Assembly: GCF_029338295.1 (NCBI RefSeq)
Contig: NZ_CP119791.1
Coordinates: forward strand, 2,852,001 to 2,916,000
Origin: Haladaptatus sp. QDMS2
GTDB lineage: Archaea > Halobacteriota > Halobacteria > Halobacteriales > Halococcaceae
Direction of reading: 5' to 3'
DNA length: 64,000 nucleotides
In this document: piece after piece, positions 8,729-17,533 of the stretch
Position numbering within the stretch: the stretch's first letter is position 1
Layout: each line of letters opens with the position of its first letter
Notes under the pieces: model-generated
What the model was told of the DNA's origin: nothing
The model's input: only the letters and a program-made list of their open reading frames with translations
The model's database searches: none
Position numbers and translations under genes: made by a program

Positions 8729-9229
8729 ATGGTAGAGCGCAGGTCGCTCCGTATCGTGGCGGTCGTGTTGGTCCTCTTGGTTCTTCTTTCGGGAGGAGCG
8801 GCGGCCGTGCCGGTCGGCACAGAACTCGTCGTCGAGGACGCAGACACCGGGCAGGTGTACTATTCGATTCCCGTCGAGAACGGGACTGCCTTTAGCATCG
8901 AGTACACCCACAGTGTCGAGAAAACCCGCGTCCTCGACGCCTACGTCGTCGATGGCGACCGAATCGTCATGACCCACATGGAGTTCGAATCCTATGGGTG
9001 GGGACTTCCCGCCCGGGCGGACGTCCGTCAGGAAAATGGCGTGTTCGTCTTCGAACCCGAGTGGGCCGACGATGAACTTTATGTCAAGGCGGGACGAATA
9101 GCAGGTCATCGTCTGAATGTCAACAGTCATACGTATGACCTCGTTGCACCGTCTGACGCGAGCTCGGTGAAAATCACAGTCGAGAAACGATCTGCGCTGG
9201 CAGTCGCGGTAGATTCCCTGAAACTATGA
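8729..9229 (+). CDS. DUF1850 protein of TRAP-TAXI locus
   Basis: 166 residues with an N-terminal hydrophobic segment (about 8-28) that is a signal peptide or anchor, followed by a beta-rich domain with FSIEYTHSVEKT, the characteristic DUF1850 stretch, and FESYGWGLPA. DUF1850 genes are habitually found beside TAXI and fused TRAP permease genes, as here, but their role in transport is not established. Its stop codon overlaps the permease start (ATGA at 9226-9229), so translation is coupled. It probably sits on the outer face of the membrane with the binding protein. Confidence 0.85.
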   Translation: MVERRSLRIVAVVLVLLVLLSGGAAAVPVGTELVVEDADTGQVYYSIPVENGTAFSIEYTHSVEKTRVLDAYVVDGDRIVMTHMEFESYGWGLPARADVRQENGVFVFEPEWADDELYVKAGRIAGHRLNVNSHTYDLVAPSDASSVKITVEKRSALAVAVDSLKL

Positions 9230-11940
9230 CAGAAAATCCAACCCCCGGAACTGCGACGCCTCCGGATGACGACGACGTCATCTCGGAAGAAGAGCAGCAG
9301 GAACTCCTGCAGAAGCTCGAACGGCGTCGCACCGTCAGAGGCACAGCAGCGATACTCGTATCGGCCGTGGCCATCCTCTTTTCCGCATTCCAGATGTGGA
9401 TTGCCGCACGCGGATTCGCGTTCGCCATCCCACTCCCCTTCGTCGGTGAAATCAACCTCGGAGCACTCCAATTGCTCACGGTGAACGCCGTCCACGTGAC
9501 GTTCGCTCTCGTGCTGGCGTTCTTGCTATTCCCGCCGTCGACAGGCGAGGGATTCCTCTCGAATCGATTTGCCAAGATAGAACGCGCCGTCATTCGCTCG
9601 TCGGGTGACGGCAGTCCGCTCGCCCGTGTCGTCTCTCGCACTGGTGGTTTCTTCCACTGGTTTGCGGTAGACGACACGCGCGACCGAATCACTCCTCTCG
9701 ACCTCCTGATGATTATCTTCGCACTGCTGGCAGGTCTTTACCACCTGACGCAGTTCGACGAAATCCGTCGAATGCGCGCACTCGGCCTCAATTCTGGTCG
9801 AACCATCGGTGACGTGCTTCCCTTCCTCGAAGGCCCTGCGCAGGCACTCGGCGCGATTGGGATTCCGTTCGACTCGATGTCCATCGCGTTCATCCTCGGT
9901 GTCATCGGCGTCCTGCTCGTTTTAGACGCGACTCGACGGGCACTCGGCATTTACTTGATGCTCATCGTATCCGCGTTCATCGTCTACGCCCGCTTCGGGT
10001 TCCTCATCCCGCAGAACGCAGAGCTCATCGGTATCCTGTCTATCGAGCAACTCGGCTGGGACGTCATCATCCAGAACCTCTGGTACAACACCGAAAACGG
10101 TGTGTTCGGGATTCCAGTCACCGTCTCTGTGCAGTTCATCTACATCTTCATCCTGTTTGGGGCGTTCCTCGAGATGTCCGGGGCGGGCCAGTGGTTCATC
10201 GACCTCGCGTACTCCGCAACTGGGACGCGAAAAGGTGGCCCTGCGAAGGCGTCCATCCTGGCGTCCGGGTTCATGGGAACCATCAGCGGGTCGTCGATTG
10301 CAAACACGGTGACGACCGGTGCGTTCACCATCCCGCTGATGAAGCGCTCCGGGTATCGTTCTGAATTCGCCGGTGCAGTCGAAGCGTCCGCGTCCTCCGG
10401 CGGCCAGATTCTCCCGCCGGTCATGGGTGCGGCGGCGTTCCTCATCGTCGAGTACACGCTGACGCCGTTCGCGGACGTCATCGTTGCCGCCGCCATCCCG
10501 GCTATCGTGTTCTTCTTCGGCGTCTGGGTGATGGTCCACCTCGAAGCCTCGCGCGTGGACATCGGTGGCTTAGACCCATCCGAAATCGTGAACACCCGAA
10601 AGCACATGGGACGTGGCTGGTTCTACCTCGTGCCGCTCGCACTGTTGCTCTACTACCTCATCATCGCGCGCCTCTCCGTGGCCCGCTCTGCGTGGTTCAC
10701 GCTCGTCGCTATCATGGCGCTCGTCGCGTTTATCGCGGCGTACAACGAAAAGACGCGCATCCCGCTCATCGGCGTGATTCTCGCGCTCTTCGTCGCCGAA
10801 TTCGCGGCGTACTTCGTCGCAGGCGTCGGCGTCACGTCCGCCATCACCGGCGCGGGTAGCGCCGGACTGCCAGCAACCGAGGCGTTCTCGGCCGCCGCCG
10901 GCGTCCTCGGCTGGATTATCATGGGCGTGAGCATCGCCACGTTACTCCTCCGCCCGCGCAACGAATCGCCGTTGCTCAACTACGACGACGAAATCGACGA
11001 AACTGCAGAACGCACCGCAGCGGGTCTCGGCCGGCCGTCGCTTGCGACCAATCAGGTGTACCGCTTCGGAACGTTCGTCCTCCGGTCGATGGACTCCGGG
11101 GCACGCACGGCGACGACCGTGGTCATCGCCGTCGCCGCTGCGGGTATCATCCCCGGCGTCATCAGCGCGACCGGTCTCGGACCGAACCTGACGCGCCTCA
11201 TCCTGACCGTCGCCGGGAGTTCGCTCGTCTTGCTGTTGTTGCTCACCGCCGTCTCTTCGATTATCCTGGGGATGGGGATGCCGACCACCGTCACCTACAT
11301 CATTCTGGTGTCGATGCTCGGGCCGGCAATCGCCGAATTCGGGATTCCGATTCTGGCAGCCCACCTGTTCATCCTCTACTTCGGCGTCATCGCGGACATC
11401 ACGCCACCGGTGGCCGTGGCCGCGTACGCCGCATCCGGGATTGCAAAGTCCGACCAGTTCGAGACGGGTGTCCAAGCCTTCTCGCTCTCGCTGAACAAGG
11501 CCATCGTGCCGTTCGCGTTCGTCCTCACGCCAGGTATCCTGCTCATTCGCGGGGTCGGCACGGGTGAGGATGTTCGCGTCATCAACGCCGCGGACGTGCT
11601 CGACGTTGGCTGGTTCATCCCTGAAGTCGTCTTGCCGATTCTCGCCGTATTCGTCGGCGTCGTCGGTCTCGGCGCGACGGTCATCGGCTACCTCTACACC
11701 GACGTGAGCCGGATGAACCGCGGCTTGTTCGCCATCTCTGCGCTGTTACTCATGGCACCGGGAATGGTCACGGACATCGCCAACACACTGGCTGGCACGG
11801 GCGAACTCGAAACGGTACAACTCGCCCTCCGTGGCGTTGGTCTCGCATTGTTCGTCCTGCTCGTCGTCGCGAACCGCCGCGCTGCTGGTCCTCGCGCCGA
11901 GGGCACTGGGACGGTTGCCGACACCGACACGACGGCATAA
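9226..11940 (+). CDS. Fused TRAP transporter permease (4TM/12TM)
   Basis: 904-residue integral membrane protein in which the small (DctQ-like) and large (DctM-like) TRAP subunits are joined, as usual for TAXI systems. The soluble N-terminus is acidic (DDDDVISEEEQQ), followed by more than 15 predicted membrane segments. The DctM-type core is visible as GFMGTISGSSIANTVTTG and EASASSGGQILPPVMGAAAF in the first half and GMGMPTTVTYIILV and ADITPPVAVAAYAASGIA in the second half, two inverted-repeat hairpins that bind Na+ and solute. It imports the ligand delivered by the TAXI lipoprotein, driven by a sodium gradient. ATG at 9226 overlaps the DUF1850 stop. Confidence 0.93.
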   Translation: MTENPTPGTATPPDDDDVISEEEQQELLQKLERRRTVRGTAAILVSAVAILFSAFQMWIAARGFAFAIPLPFVGEINLGALQLLTVNAVHVTFALVLAFLLFPPSTGEGFLSNRFAKIERAVIRSSGDGSPLARVVSRTGGFFHWFAVDDTRDRITPLDLLMIIFALLAGLYHLTQFDEIRRMRALGLNSGRTIGDVLPFLEGPAQALGAIGIPFDSMSIAFILGVIGVLLVLDATRRALGIYLMLIVSAFIVYARFGFLIPQNAELIGILSIEQLGWDVIIQNLWYNTENGVFGIPVTVSVQFIYIFILFGAFLEMSGAGQWFIDLAYSATGTRKGGPAKASILASGFMGTISGSSIANTVTTGAFTIPLMKRSGYRSEFAGAVEASASSGGQILPPVMGAAAFLIVEYTLTPFADVIVAAAIPAIVFFFGVWVMVHLEASRVDIGGLDPSEIVNTRKHMGRGWFYLVPLALLLYYLIIARLSVARSAWFTLVAIMALVAFIAAYNEKTRIPLIGVILALFVAEFAAYFVAGVGVTSAITGAGSAGLPATEAFSAAAGVLGWIIMGVSIATLLLRPRNESPLLNYDDEIDETAERTAAGLGRPSLATNQVYRFGTFVLRSMDSGARTATTVVIAVAAAGIIPGVISATGLGPNLTRLILTVAGSSLVLLLLLTAVSSIILGMGMPTTVTYIILVSMLGPAIAEFGIPILAAHLFILYFGVIADITPPVAVAAYAASGIAKSDQFETGVQAFSLSLNKAIVPFAFVLTPGILLIRGVGTGEDVRVINAADVLDVGWFIPEVVLPILAVFVGVVGLGATVIGYLYTDVSRMNRGLFAISALLLMAPGMVTDIANTLAGTGELETVQLALRGVGLALFVLLVVANRRAAGPRAEGTGTVADTDTTA

Positions 11941-11942
11941 TC

Positions 11943-12545
11943 TCACTCCTCGATTTTTGCTCGCCCGCTCGTCGCACTTCGAATTCTGTCCTTGAGCGAC
12001 GCCGACTGCGCGACGGGAATGCGGACCGAGAAAGAGACGTCAGCGTCGTAGGATGCGTCGAACTCCGCGCCGGTCGATTCGATGATGCCGCGCACGGTGC
12101 CCGAGTCGTCGTACTCGACGGTGACCGACACCTGTTCGTGTGGCACCTCTTCGACGATACCCGCAGCCGCAACAGCCTCCTTCGCAGCCTTCGAGTAGGC
12201 GCGAACGAGGCCACCGACGCCGAGGTTCGTCCCGCCGTAGTACCGCGTAATCACGACGGCGACGTTTTCGAGTTCCTCGTGAGTGAGCACCGACAGGGCA
12301 GGTTTACCCGCAGAGTTCGACGGTTCGCCGTCGTCGCTCGACCACTCGCGCAGCGGGTCGGCCCGCACGCGGTATGCGGGGACATTGTGCGTGGCGTCTG
12401 CGAACTCCTGCGAAATCTCGTCGATGAACTGCTCCGCCGCCTCGACGGAGGTCACGGGCAGGGCGTGGCCGATGAATTCGGACCCTCGCACGGTGAAGCG
12501 CGCCTCGCCGCGGCCGCGAATCGTTCGGTAGGGGTCCGGTGTCAT
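11943..12545 (-). CDS. IMPACT/YigZ family protein
   Basis: 200 residues. The N-terminal UPF0029 (Impact_N) domain shows RGSEFIGHALPVTSVEAAEQF and the signature DDGEPSNSAGKP, followed by YYGGTNLGVGGLVRAYS, all diagnostic. The C-terminal part (about 130-195) is an EF-G domain V-like or DUF1949 fold. Eukaryotic IMPACT regulates Gcn2, and the bacterial YigZ role is unclear; cytosolic, function unknown. It is tail-to-tail with the TRAP permease, with only 2 bases between the stops. Confidence 0.9.
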   Translation of the reverse strand: MTPDPYRTIRGRGEARFTVRGSEFIGHALPVTSVEAAEQFIDEISQEFADATHNVPAYRVRADPLREWSSDDGEPSNSAGKPALSVLTHEELENVAVVITRYYGGTNLGVGGLVRAYSKAAKEAVAAAGIVEEVPHEQVSVTVEYDDSGTVRGIIESTGAEFDASYDADVSFSVRIPVAQSASLKDRIRSATSGRAKIEE

Positions 12546-12780
12546 TACTCGAAGGTTCGAGAGCCGCGCCTAAACAGGTTACGAGCGCCGAGAGAAACGA
12601 GGGCAGGGGCGCGCCCTCTTCGGGAGAGAATGTGGTTCGATGAGTGCCTCTGACTGCGACGGTGGGAAATGGGCGTAACGCCGCTACATCTCAGTCCGTC
12701 GCCATGTGAACCTTCACGGGGCCGCTAATCAATCCATCGACCGAAAGTACGATACGTTGACAGCTAGCCGTCGTGTACTG
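12546..12780. other. Intergenic region without a supported gene
   Basis: 235 bases between the IMPACT start (minus strand) and the end of pyrE (minus strand). No open frame with a domain, RNA-like fold or repeat stands out. It should contain the promoter for the IMPACT gene and the transcript end of the his-pyrE run. Confidence 0.4.
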
Positions 12781-13311
12781 TCATTTGGTTACGTCGATGT
12801 CCTTGCCGATGCGGACGATGGCCTCCAGGTCGAAGCCACCGTCTTGGAGATTTTCGACCGCACCCTGATTTCGGTCCACGACCACGATGAGACGGGAGAT
12901 GGTTGCGCCGAGGTCGTTTTCGACGAACTGTGCGGTCTCTAAGATGGTGCCGCCGGTCGTCGTCACGTCTTCGAGCAGGGCCACCTTGTCGCCCTCATCG
13001 ATGGTACCTTCGACGCGGGTATCCGTGCCGTAGCCCTTCGCCTCCTTGCGGATGAACGCCCCGCGGATGCCCGTCTTCATCGTCACGGCGGCGACGAGCG
13101 GAACCGCACCCAGTTCCGGTCCCGCAATCACGTCGATGTCGCTGCCTTCGAGTCGCGCTGCGATTTCCTCGGCGATGGCTTCGAGCACCTTCGGCTGGGT
13201 CTCGAAGACGTACTTGTCCACGTAGTACGACGAGGTTTCGCCGCTCGCGAGTTCGAACTCTCCGTACTTCACGGCGCCACACTCCTCGATGAGCGAAGCA
13301 ATGTCAGCCAT
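12781..13311 (-). CDS. pyrE: Orotate phosphoribosyltransferase (PyrE2-like)
   Basis: 176 residues from ATG 13311 (MADIASLIEECGAVKYGEF). Type I PRTase fold with GETSSYYVDKY for orotate and the PRPP loop VALLEDVTTTGGTILE. It makes orotidine monophosphate from orotate and PRPP in de novo pyrimidine synthesis. Haloarchaea usually carry two pyrE copies, and the N-terminal SYYVDKYVFET stretch matches the functional pyrE2 type. It is the last gene of a minus-strand run hisA-hisB-ACT-pyrE with small gaps, so co-transcription is likely. An upstream in-frame start at 13338 is possible but less fitting. Confidence 0.88.
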   Translation of the reverse strand: MADIASLIEECGAVKYGEFELASGETSSYYVDKYVFETQPKVLEAIAEEIAARLEGSDIDVIAGPELGAVPLVAAVTMKTGIRGAFIRKEAKGYGTDTRVEGTIDEGDKVALLEDVTTTGGTILETAQFVENDLGATISRLIVVVDRNQGAVENLQDGGFDLEAIVRIGKDIDVTK

Positions 13312-13347
13312 TGGCCAATCGACTGCGAGAGGCGGCAAAAACGTTGT

Positions 13348-13851
13348 CTATTCCAGTTCGATTTTTCGGACGAACGGCAGGCGCCGAATCTCGTTTATCA
13401 AGTCCCCCGGTAACTCGTCGTCCATGATGATGTAGAGGCGCGGTTCGTCGGTGAACTCGGGGTCCTCGCTGATGGTCTGGCGAATCGAGATGCCGTTGTC
13501 CGCGAGGAGGCCCGTGACCTTCGCGACGATGCCCGGTTCGTCAGCGTCAGCGACTTCGACGGTCAGCACGGTCAAATCGAGCACCGGCGCGAGGTCGCGC
13601 AGACTCGGAATCGCCGAGATGTTCTGGAAGATGCGCTTTAACTCCTCGTCCGCGAGAATCGCGTCCGTCGTCGCGTCCACGACACGCCGGTCCACGTCGA
13701 TTTCGCGGGCGATGCCCGTATTCGGAATCTCGATGCCGCCCGACACCACGCGTCCCTGTTCGTTCACCGAAAAGCCGCGTTCGAGCAGGAGGCGGATGAC
13801 GGCCTGCTGGCTCGGGCTTCCCTCGAACTTCTGCATGATTTCGTCGAACAT
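13348..13851 (-). CDS. ACT-domain regulatory protein
   Basis: 167 residues. The N-terminal half (1-85) looks like a winged-helix-type segment (SPSQQAVIRLLLERGFSV), and the C-terminal half (about 90-165) is an ACT domain with EPGIVAKVTGLLADNGISI. ACT domains bind amino acids and regulate metabolic enzymes or transcription. Its start ATG (13849-13851) directly abuts the hisB stop, and pyrE follows 36 bases later, so it probably senses an amino acid or controls this biosynthetic run. Members of this family are common in haloarchaea; the ligand is unknown. Confidence 0.8.
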   Translation of the reverse strand: MFDEIMQKFEGSPSQQAVIRLLLERGFSVNEQGRVVSGGIEIPNTGIAREIDVDRRVVDATTDAILADEELKRIFQNISAIPSLRDLAPVLDLTVLTVEVADADEPGIVAKVTGLLADNGISIRQTISEDPEFTDEPRLYIIMDDELPGDLINEIRRLPFVRKIELE

Positions 13852-14439
13852 TCAGAGCGCTCCCTTCGTGCTCGGGGTGTCCGTCCGGCGCTCGTCGATT
13901 CGGGTGGCGTCGTCGAGACTCCGGGCGAGACACTTGAACAGCGCCTCCACTTCGTGGTGGGCGTTGTCGCCCTTGACGCTCGCGTGGAGCGTGAGGCCGG
14001 CGTTCATCGCGAGCGACATGGCAAAGTGCTCTGCCATGTGACTCGTGAAGTCACCGATGTGGTCCTGCGAGAAGTCGCCCTCGAACTCGAAGTACGGGCG
14101 TCCGGAGATGTCCACGACGACCGAGGCGACGGCCTCGTCCAGTGGCACTTTGCGGTCGGCGTAGCGGACGATTCCGCGCTTGTCCCCGAGTGCCTCCGTG
14201 AAGGCCTCTCCGAGGGTGATGGCCACGTCCTCGACCGTGTGGTGGTCGTCGATTTCTACGTCCCCGTCACAGCGCACCGTCAGGTCGAACAGGCCGTGGG
14301 TGGCGAATGCGTCGAGCATGTGGTCGAAAAAGCCGATGCCCGTGTCCACGACGGACTCGCCCTCGCCGTCTACGTCGAGGATGACTTCGATGTCCGTCTC
14401 GGCCGTCTCGCGGGTCACGGCCGCCGAGCGCTCACTCAT
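13852..14439 (-). CDS. hisB: Imidazoleglycerol-phosphate dehydratase
   Basis: 195 residues from ATG 14439 ([19 protein letters not shown]). The metal-binding motifs [27 protein letters not shown] and [15 protein letters not shown] are complete. It dehydrates imidazole glycerol phosphate to imidazole acetol phosphate (histidine pathway). Length matches monofunctional archaeal HisB. It follows hisA after 48 bases that contain a short hairpin (CCACC and GGTGG around 14457-14471) and abuts the ACT gene. An alternative start at 14460 adds seven residues. Confidence 0.95.
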   Translation of the reverse strand: MSERSAAVTRETAETDIEVILDVDGEGESVVDTGIGFFDHMLDAFATHGLFDLTVRCDGDVEIDDHHTVEDVAITLGEAFTEALGDKRGIVRYADRKVPLDEAVASVVVDISGRPYFEFEGDFSQDHIGDFTSHMAEHFAMSLAMNAGLTLHASVKGDNAHHEVEALFKCLARSLDDATRIDERRTDTPSTKGAL

Positions 14440-14487
14440 AGGATATGAGAGAGGGGCCACCTACATGGTGGTTCCGCTTGTGGGAAT

Positions 14488-15216
14488 TTAGTCGAGGGCC
14501 GCCTGCGCTTCTTCGAGCGAGAATCGCCCCTCGTACAGCGCACTCCCGACCACGACGGCGTCAGCACCCCCATCGCGCAGGGCCACGACGTCCTCGATGG
14601 TCGCCACGCCCCCACTCGCCACAATCGGAATCTCGACTGCTTCCGCAAGCCGTTTCACCGGCTCTGTCTGCACGCCCTCAAGCCGCCCTTCTACGTCCAC
14701 GTCAGTAAAGAGAATCGCGCCAGCACCCAACTCCTCGTAGCGTTTGGCCGCCTCCGCGGGGTCGAGGCCCGTGCCCTCGGTCCATCCCGACACCACGACT
14801 TCGCCGCCTTTCGCGTCGAGCGAGACCATCACGCTGCCCGGATAGCGTTCGCTAATCTCCTCGACAATCTCCGGGTTCTCGATGGCCGCCGTCCCGAGAA
14901 TCACCCGATTGACGCCCCGCGAGAGCAGGTCGAAGGCGTCTTCTGCGGTGCGAATCCCGCCGCCCAGTTGCACGTCCACGTCCACGGCGTCGAGGATGGC
15001 TTCCACGGCGTTCGCGTTCTGCCGTTCGCCCTCGAACGCGCCGTCTAAGTCCACGAGGTGGAGCGTCGTCGCGCCCGCCGCAATCCACTTCTGGGCTGCC
15101 TCTACCGGGTCGCCATAGGTCTTTTCGGTGCCGCGCTCGCCGCCGACGAGTTGGACGACTTGCCCGTCTTGCATATCGACCGCCGGAATCACCCGAAACT
15201 CGGGAAATGCGCTCAT
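14488..15216 (-). CDS. hisA: ProFAR isomerase HisA
   Basis: 242-residue (beta/alpha)8 barrel. The N-terminal phosphate half-barrel starts FRVIPAVDMQDGQVVQLVGG with catalytic Asp in PAVDMQ, continues LGGGIRTAEDA, and the second half has FTDVDVEGRLEG (catalytic Asp) and IVASGGVATIEDV. It converts ProFAR to PRFAR in histidine synthesis. VDMQ at the start and the two phosphate motifs distinguish it from HisF. First gene of the minus-strand run with hisB, ACT and pyrE. Confidence 0.95.
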   Translation of the reverse strand: MSAFPEFRVIPAVDMQDGQVVQLVGGERGTEKTYGDPVEAAQKWIAAGATTLHLVDLDGAFEGERQNANAVEAILDAVDVDVQLGGGIRTAEDAFDLLSRGVNRVILGTAAIENPEIVEEISERYPGSVMVSLDAKGGEVVVSGWTEGTGLDPAEAAKRYEELGAGAILFTDVDVEGRLEGVQTEPVKRLAEAVEIPIVASGGVATIEDVVALRDGGADAVVVGSALYEGRFSLEEAQAALD

Positions 15217-15270
15217 TGCCCGCAGTTGGTGGCGACTTCGCCTAAAGGACTCGGCTTCGGCAGGTACTGC

Positions 15271-15684
15271 TCAGTCGATTGGCTCGTCGGGTTCGACGAG
15301 CAGCAGCGGGTTGCCGTAGAGGTCCTCGATGACTGCTTCCAGCCCGAACCGGCGCTCGACCGGTCGCTGGCGGATTGTCACGTTGCCCTTCGCGAGTCGC
15401 TCGACCGTGCCCCGGCAGTCGTGGACGGTGTAGGCCCACGGCGTGCCGTTCCCGATTTGTTGGCGCATTCGCGCGGCCGTCTCCGGCCCGTGAAAGTTGT
15501 CGTTCGGTTGTTCGAGTGCGATTGCGACCTCCTGCTGTGCCCATGGTGTGACCGTCACCCAGCGGACGCCCGGTGCGACTTCCACGTCCTCGCGCGGGAC
15601 GAACCCGAGCGTGTTAGTGTAGAAGTCGAGCGCGTCGTCCTGGTCTTCGACGTAGACCGTGACGAACGCGAGCCGTTCTATCAT
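15271..15684 (-). CDS. VOC/glyoxalase-family protein
   Basis: 137 residues from ATG 15684 (MIERLAFVTVYVEDQDDALD), a vicinal-oxygen-chelate fold with paired beta-alpha-beta-beta-beta modules: FYTNTLGFVPREDVE in the first and VIEDLYGNPLLLVEP at the end, where the last metal-ligand-type Glu sits. Proteins of this type are dioxygenases, glyoxalases or antibiotic-binding proteins; the substrate cannot be told. The start is fixed by TATA sequence TCTATATC on the minus strand (about 15710-15717). It is divergent from the phosphate permease. Confidence 0.82.
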   Translation of the reverse strand: MIERLAFVTVYVEDQDDALDFYTNTLGFVPREDVEVAPGVRWVTVTPWAQQEVAIALEQPNDNFHGPETAARMRQQIGNGTPWAYTVHDCRGTVERLAKGNVTIRQRPVERRFGLEAVIEDLYGNPLLLVEPDEPID

Positions 15685-15709
15685 GCGAGCGCTAGCGACT
15701 TCGCCGATA

Positions 15710-15747
15710 TAGATGCGTTGGCCGATTCGGAGGCCGACACCGTTTAA
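15710..15747. promoter_or_regulatory. Divergent leaderless promoter pair (VOC protein / phosphate permease)
   Basis: Minus-strand TCTATATC at about 15710-15717 lies about 26 bases before ATG 15684; plus-strand TTTAA at 15743-15747 lies about 26 bases before GTG 15772. The two boxes are only about 30 bases apart, so the genes share a control region. Confidence 0.55.
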
Positions 15748-15771
15748 CCGACTCGTCCCGTGGTTCGGGAC

Positions 15772-16968
15772 GTGTTCAGCGCGCTGCTCATCGTCGGCTT
15801 GCTCGTCGCCGCCTTCGTCGGATTCAACATCGGGGGCTCCTCTACGGGCGTGGCCTTCGGCCCGGCCGTCGGCAGCCGCGTCGTCTCGAAACTCGCCGCC
15901 GCCGGGCTGATGACGGGCTTTGCCCTGCTCGGGGGCTGGACCGTCGGGCGCAACGTCGTGGAGACGATGGGCGGGCAAATCGTCCCCCAGGACTACTTCA
16001 CCCTCGCTGCGAGCGTCGCCATCTTGTTCTTCATCGGCCTCGCGCTCCTCATCTCGAACCTCTTTGGCGTGCCCGCTTCCACCTCGATGACCGCCGTCGG
16101 AGCTATCGCCGGCCTCGGCGTCGCCACCGGAAGCATCGACTGGGCGGTGATGGGCCGCATCGTGAGTTGGTGGCTCGTCTCCCCCATCCTCGCTTTCTGG
16201 GTGTGTGCGGTCATCGGCCGCTACCTCTACCCGTATCTCGACCACTGGTTCGCCTTAGACCGCAGTGACGGGGCGTTCATCGAACTCGACCGCTCCGGTA
16301 CGTTCCCCTGGCCCCGCCTCGGCGAGAACGTGAGCAGGCGAAATCTCATCGGCGGTCTGCTCGTCATCGCCATCGGCTGTTACATGGCCTTCTCTGCGGG
16401 CGCGTCGAACGTCGCGAACGCCATCGCGCCGCTGTACGGCAATGGCGCTATCACGATGAATCAGGGCATCCTGCTCGCGGGCGCGGCCATCGGTCTCGGT
16501 GCGTTCACCATCGCCCGGCGCACCCTCGACACGGTCGGCAACGACCTCACGGACCTCCCGATTCTCGCCGCGCTCATCGTCGAAGTCGTGAGCGCGAGTC
16601 TCATCACCGGCCTCTCGTATCTCGGCATTCCGGCCAGTCTGGCCGTGAGCGCGACGATGTGCATCATCGGCCTCGGCTGGGGGCGAGCGACCCGGACGGT
16701 GACGATTTCGAAGGTGGCGAGTGCGGCGGTTCGCGGCACGTCGAAGACGCCTACCGCCGAGGACGGCGGCGTCTCGGTGAACGCCCTCGCGGCGCGTCGT
16801 GAACGCCGTTCGGTTCCACGAATCGGAGAGGAACAACCCGGCGAAATCTCCGCGAGCGAGCTGTTCGACCCCCAGGCGACGGGGAAGGTGATGATGCTCT
16901 GGCTGTTGACGCCGACGCTCGCTGGCGTCGCCTCTTACCTGCTGTTCCGGTTCGCGCCGTTCGTCTGA
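15772..16968 (+). CDS. Inorganic phosphate transporter, PiT family
   Basis: 398 residues from GTG 15772, chosen because the TATA box at 15743-15747 predicts a transcript starting there; GTG 15760 would add four residues. About ten membrane segments, with the PiT repeat units FVGFNIGGSSTGVAFGPAVG and FSAGASNVANAIAPLYGNG (GANDVANA-like phosphate/Na or H sites) in the two halves. A cytosolic loop near residues 315-355 is charged. It imports phosphate using an ion gradient. No phoU gene is adjacent, unlike many PiT loci. Confidence 0.9.
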   Translation: MFSALLIVGLLVAAFVGFNIGGSSTGVAFGPAVGSRVVSKLAAAGLMTGFALLGGWTVGRNVVETMGGQIVPQDYFTLAASVAILFFIGLALLISNLFGVPASTSMTAVGAIAGLGVATGSIDWAVMGRIVSWWLVSPILAFWVCAVIGRYLYPYLDHWFALDRSDGAFIELDRSGTFPWPRLGENVSRRNLIGGLLVIAIGCYMAFSAGASNVANAIAPLYGNGAITMNQGILLAGAAIGLGAFTIARRTLDTVGNDLTDLPILAALIVEVVSASLITGLSYLGIPASLAVSATMCIIGLGWGRATRTVTISKVASAAVRGTSKTPTAEDGGVSVNALAARRERRSVPRIGEEQPGEISASELFDPQATGKVMMLWLLTPTLAGVASYLLFRFAPFV

Positions 16969-17041
16969 GGCGAACGTTCCCGATTTTTGATGACCGCCGA
17001 AACAGCAAGGTCTAACAAGCAGGCCACCCAACCGAGGCTTG

Positions 17042-17431
17042 ATGCCCACGGTAGAATACCTCAATTACGAAGTACTGGACGACCAGGGCTGGGACATTGA
17101 CGACGACGATCTCTTCGAGAACGCCGCAGACGCCGGTCTCGACGCAGAGGACTACGGCACCCTCGACGTAAACGAAGGCGAGTACGTCCTCGAGGCTGCT
17201 GAGGCCCAGGGCTACGACTGGCCATTCTCGTGCCGCGCTGGTGCCTGTGCAAACTGCGCAGCAATCATCATGGAAGGCGAAATCGAGATGGACATGCAGC
17301 AGATTCTCTCCGACGAAGAAGTCGAAGAGAAAGGCGTCCGCCTGACCTGCATCGGCAGCCCAGCTGCTGACGACATCAAAATCGTCTACAACGCAAAGCA
17401 CCTCGACTACCTGCAGAACCGCGTCATTTAA
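17042..17431 (+). CDS. fdx: Haloarchaeal 2Fe-2S ferredoxin
   Basis: 129 residues from ATG 17042. Plant-type ferredoxin fold with cluster ligands Cys64, Cys69, Cys72 and Cys103 (CRAGACANC and LTCIGS). The acidic N-terminal insertion [15 protein letters not shown] is typical of halophilic ferredoxins and adds negative surface charge. It serves as electron carrier for 2-oxoacid:ferredoxin oxidoreductases and other cytosolic redox enzymes. A TATA-like TCTAACA sits about 27 bases before the ATG. It is a single gene, not in an operon. Confidence 0.95.
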   Translation: MPTVEYLNYEVLDDQGWDIDDDDLFENAADAGLDAEDYGTLDVNEGEYVLEAAEAQGYDWPFSCRAGACANCAAIIMEGEIEMDMQQILSDEEVEEKGVRLTCIGSPAADDIKIVYNAKHLDYLQNRVI

Positions 17432-17533
17432 ACGCCCCTCTGCAACCTTTTCGCGACGCTGCTGCCGTGAGCGCCAGCTACCCCACCTCGCTGACCGGAA
17501 CTGCTAACTCGTTTCAGTGAGCGTTTCCTGTCA

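Noticed and set aside
15685-16245. N-terminal extension of the VOC protein to 16245
   Set aside because: The added 187 residues are Asp/Glu/Gly-rich shadow of the phosphate permease on the other strand; TATA placement supports ATG 15684.
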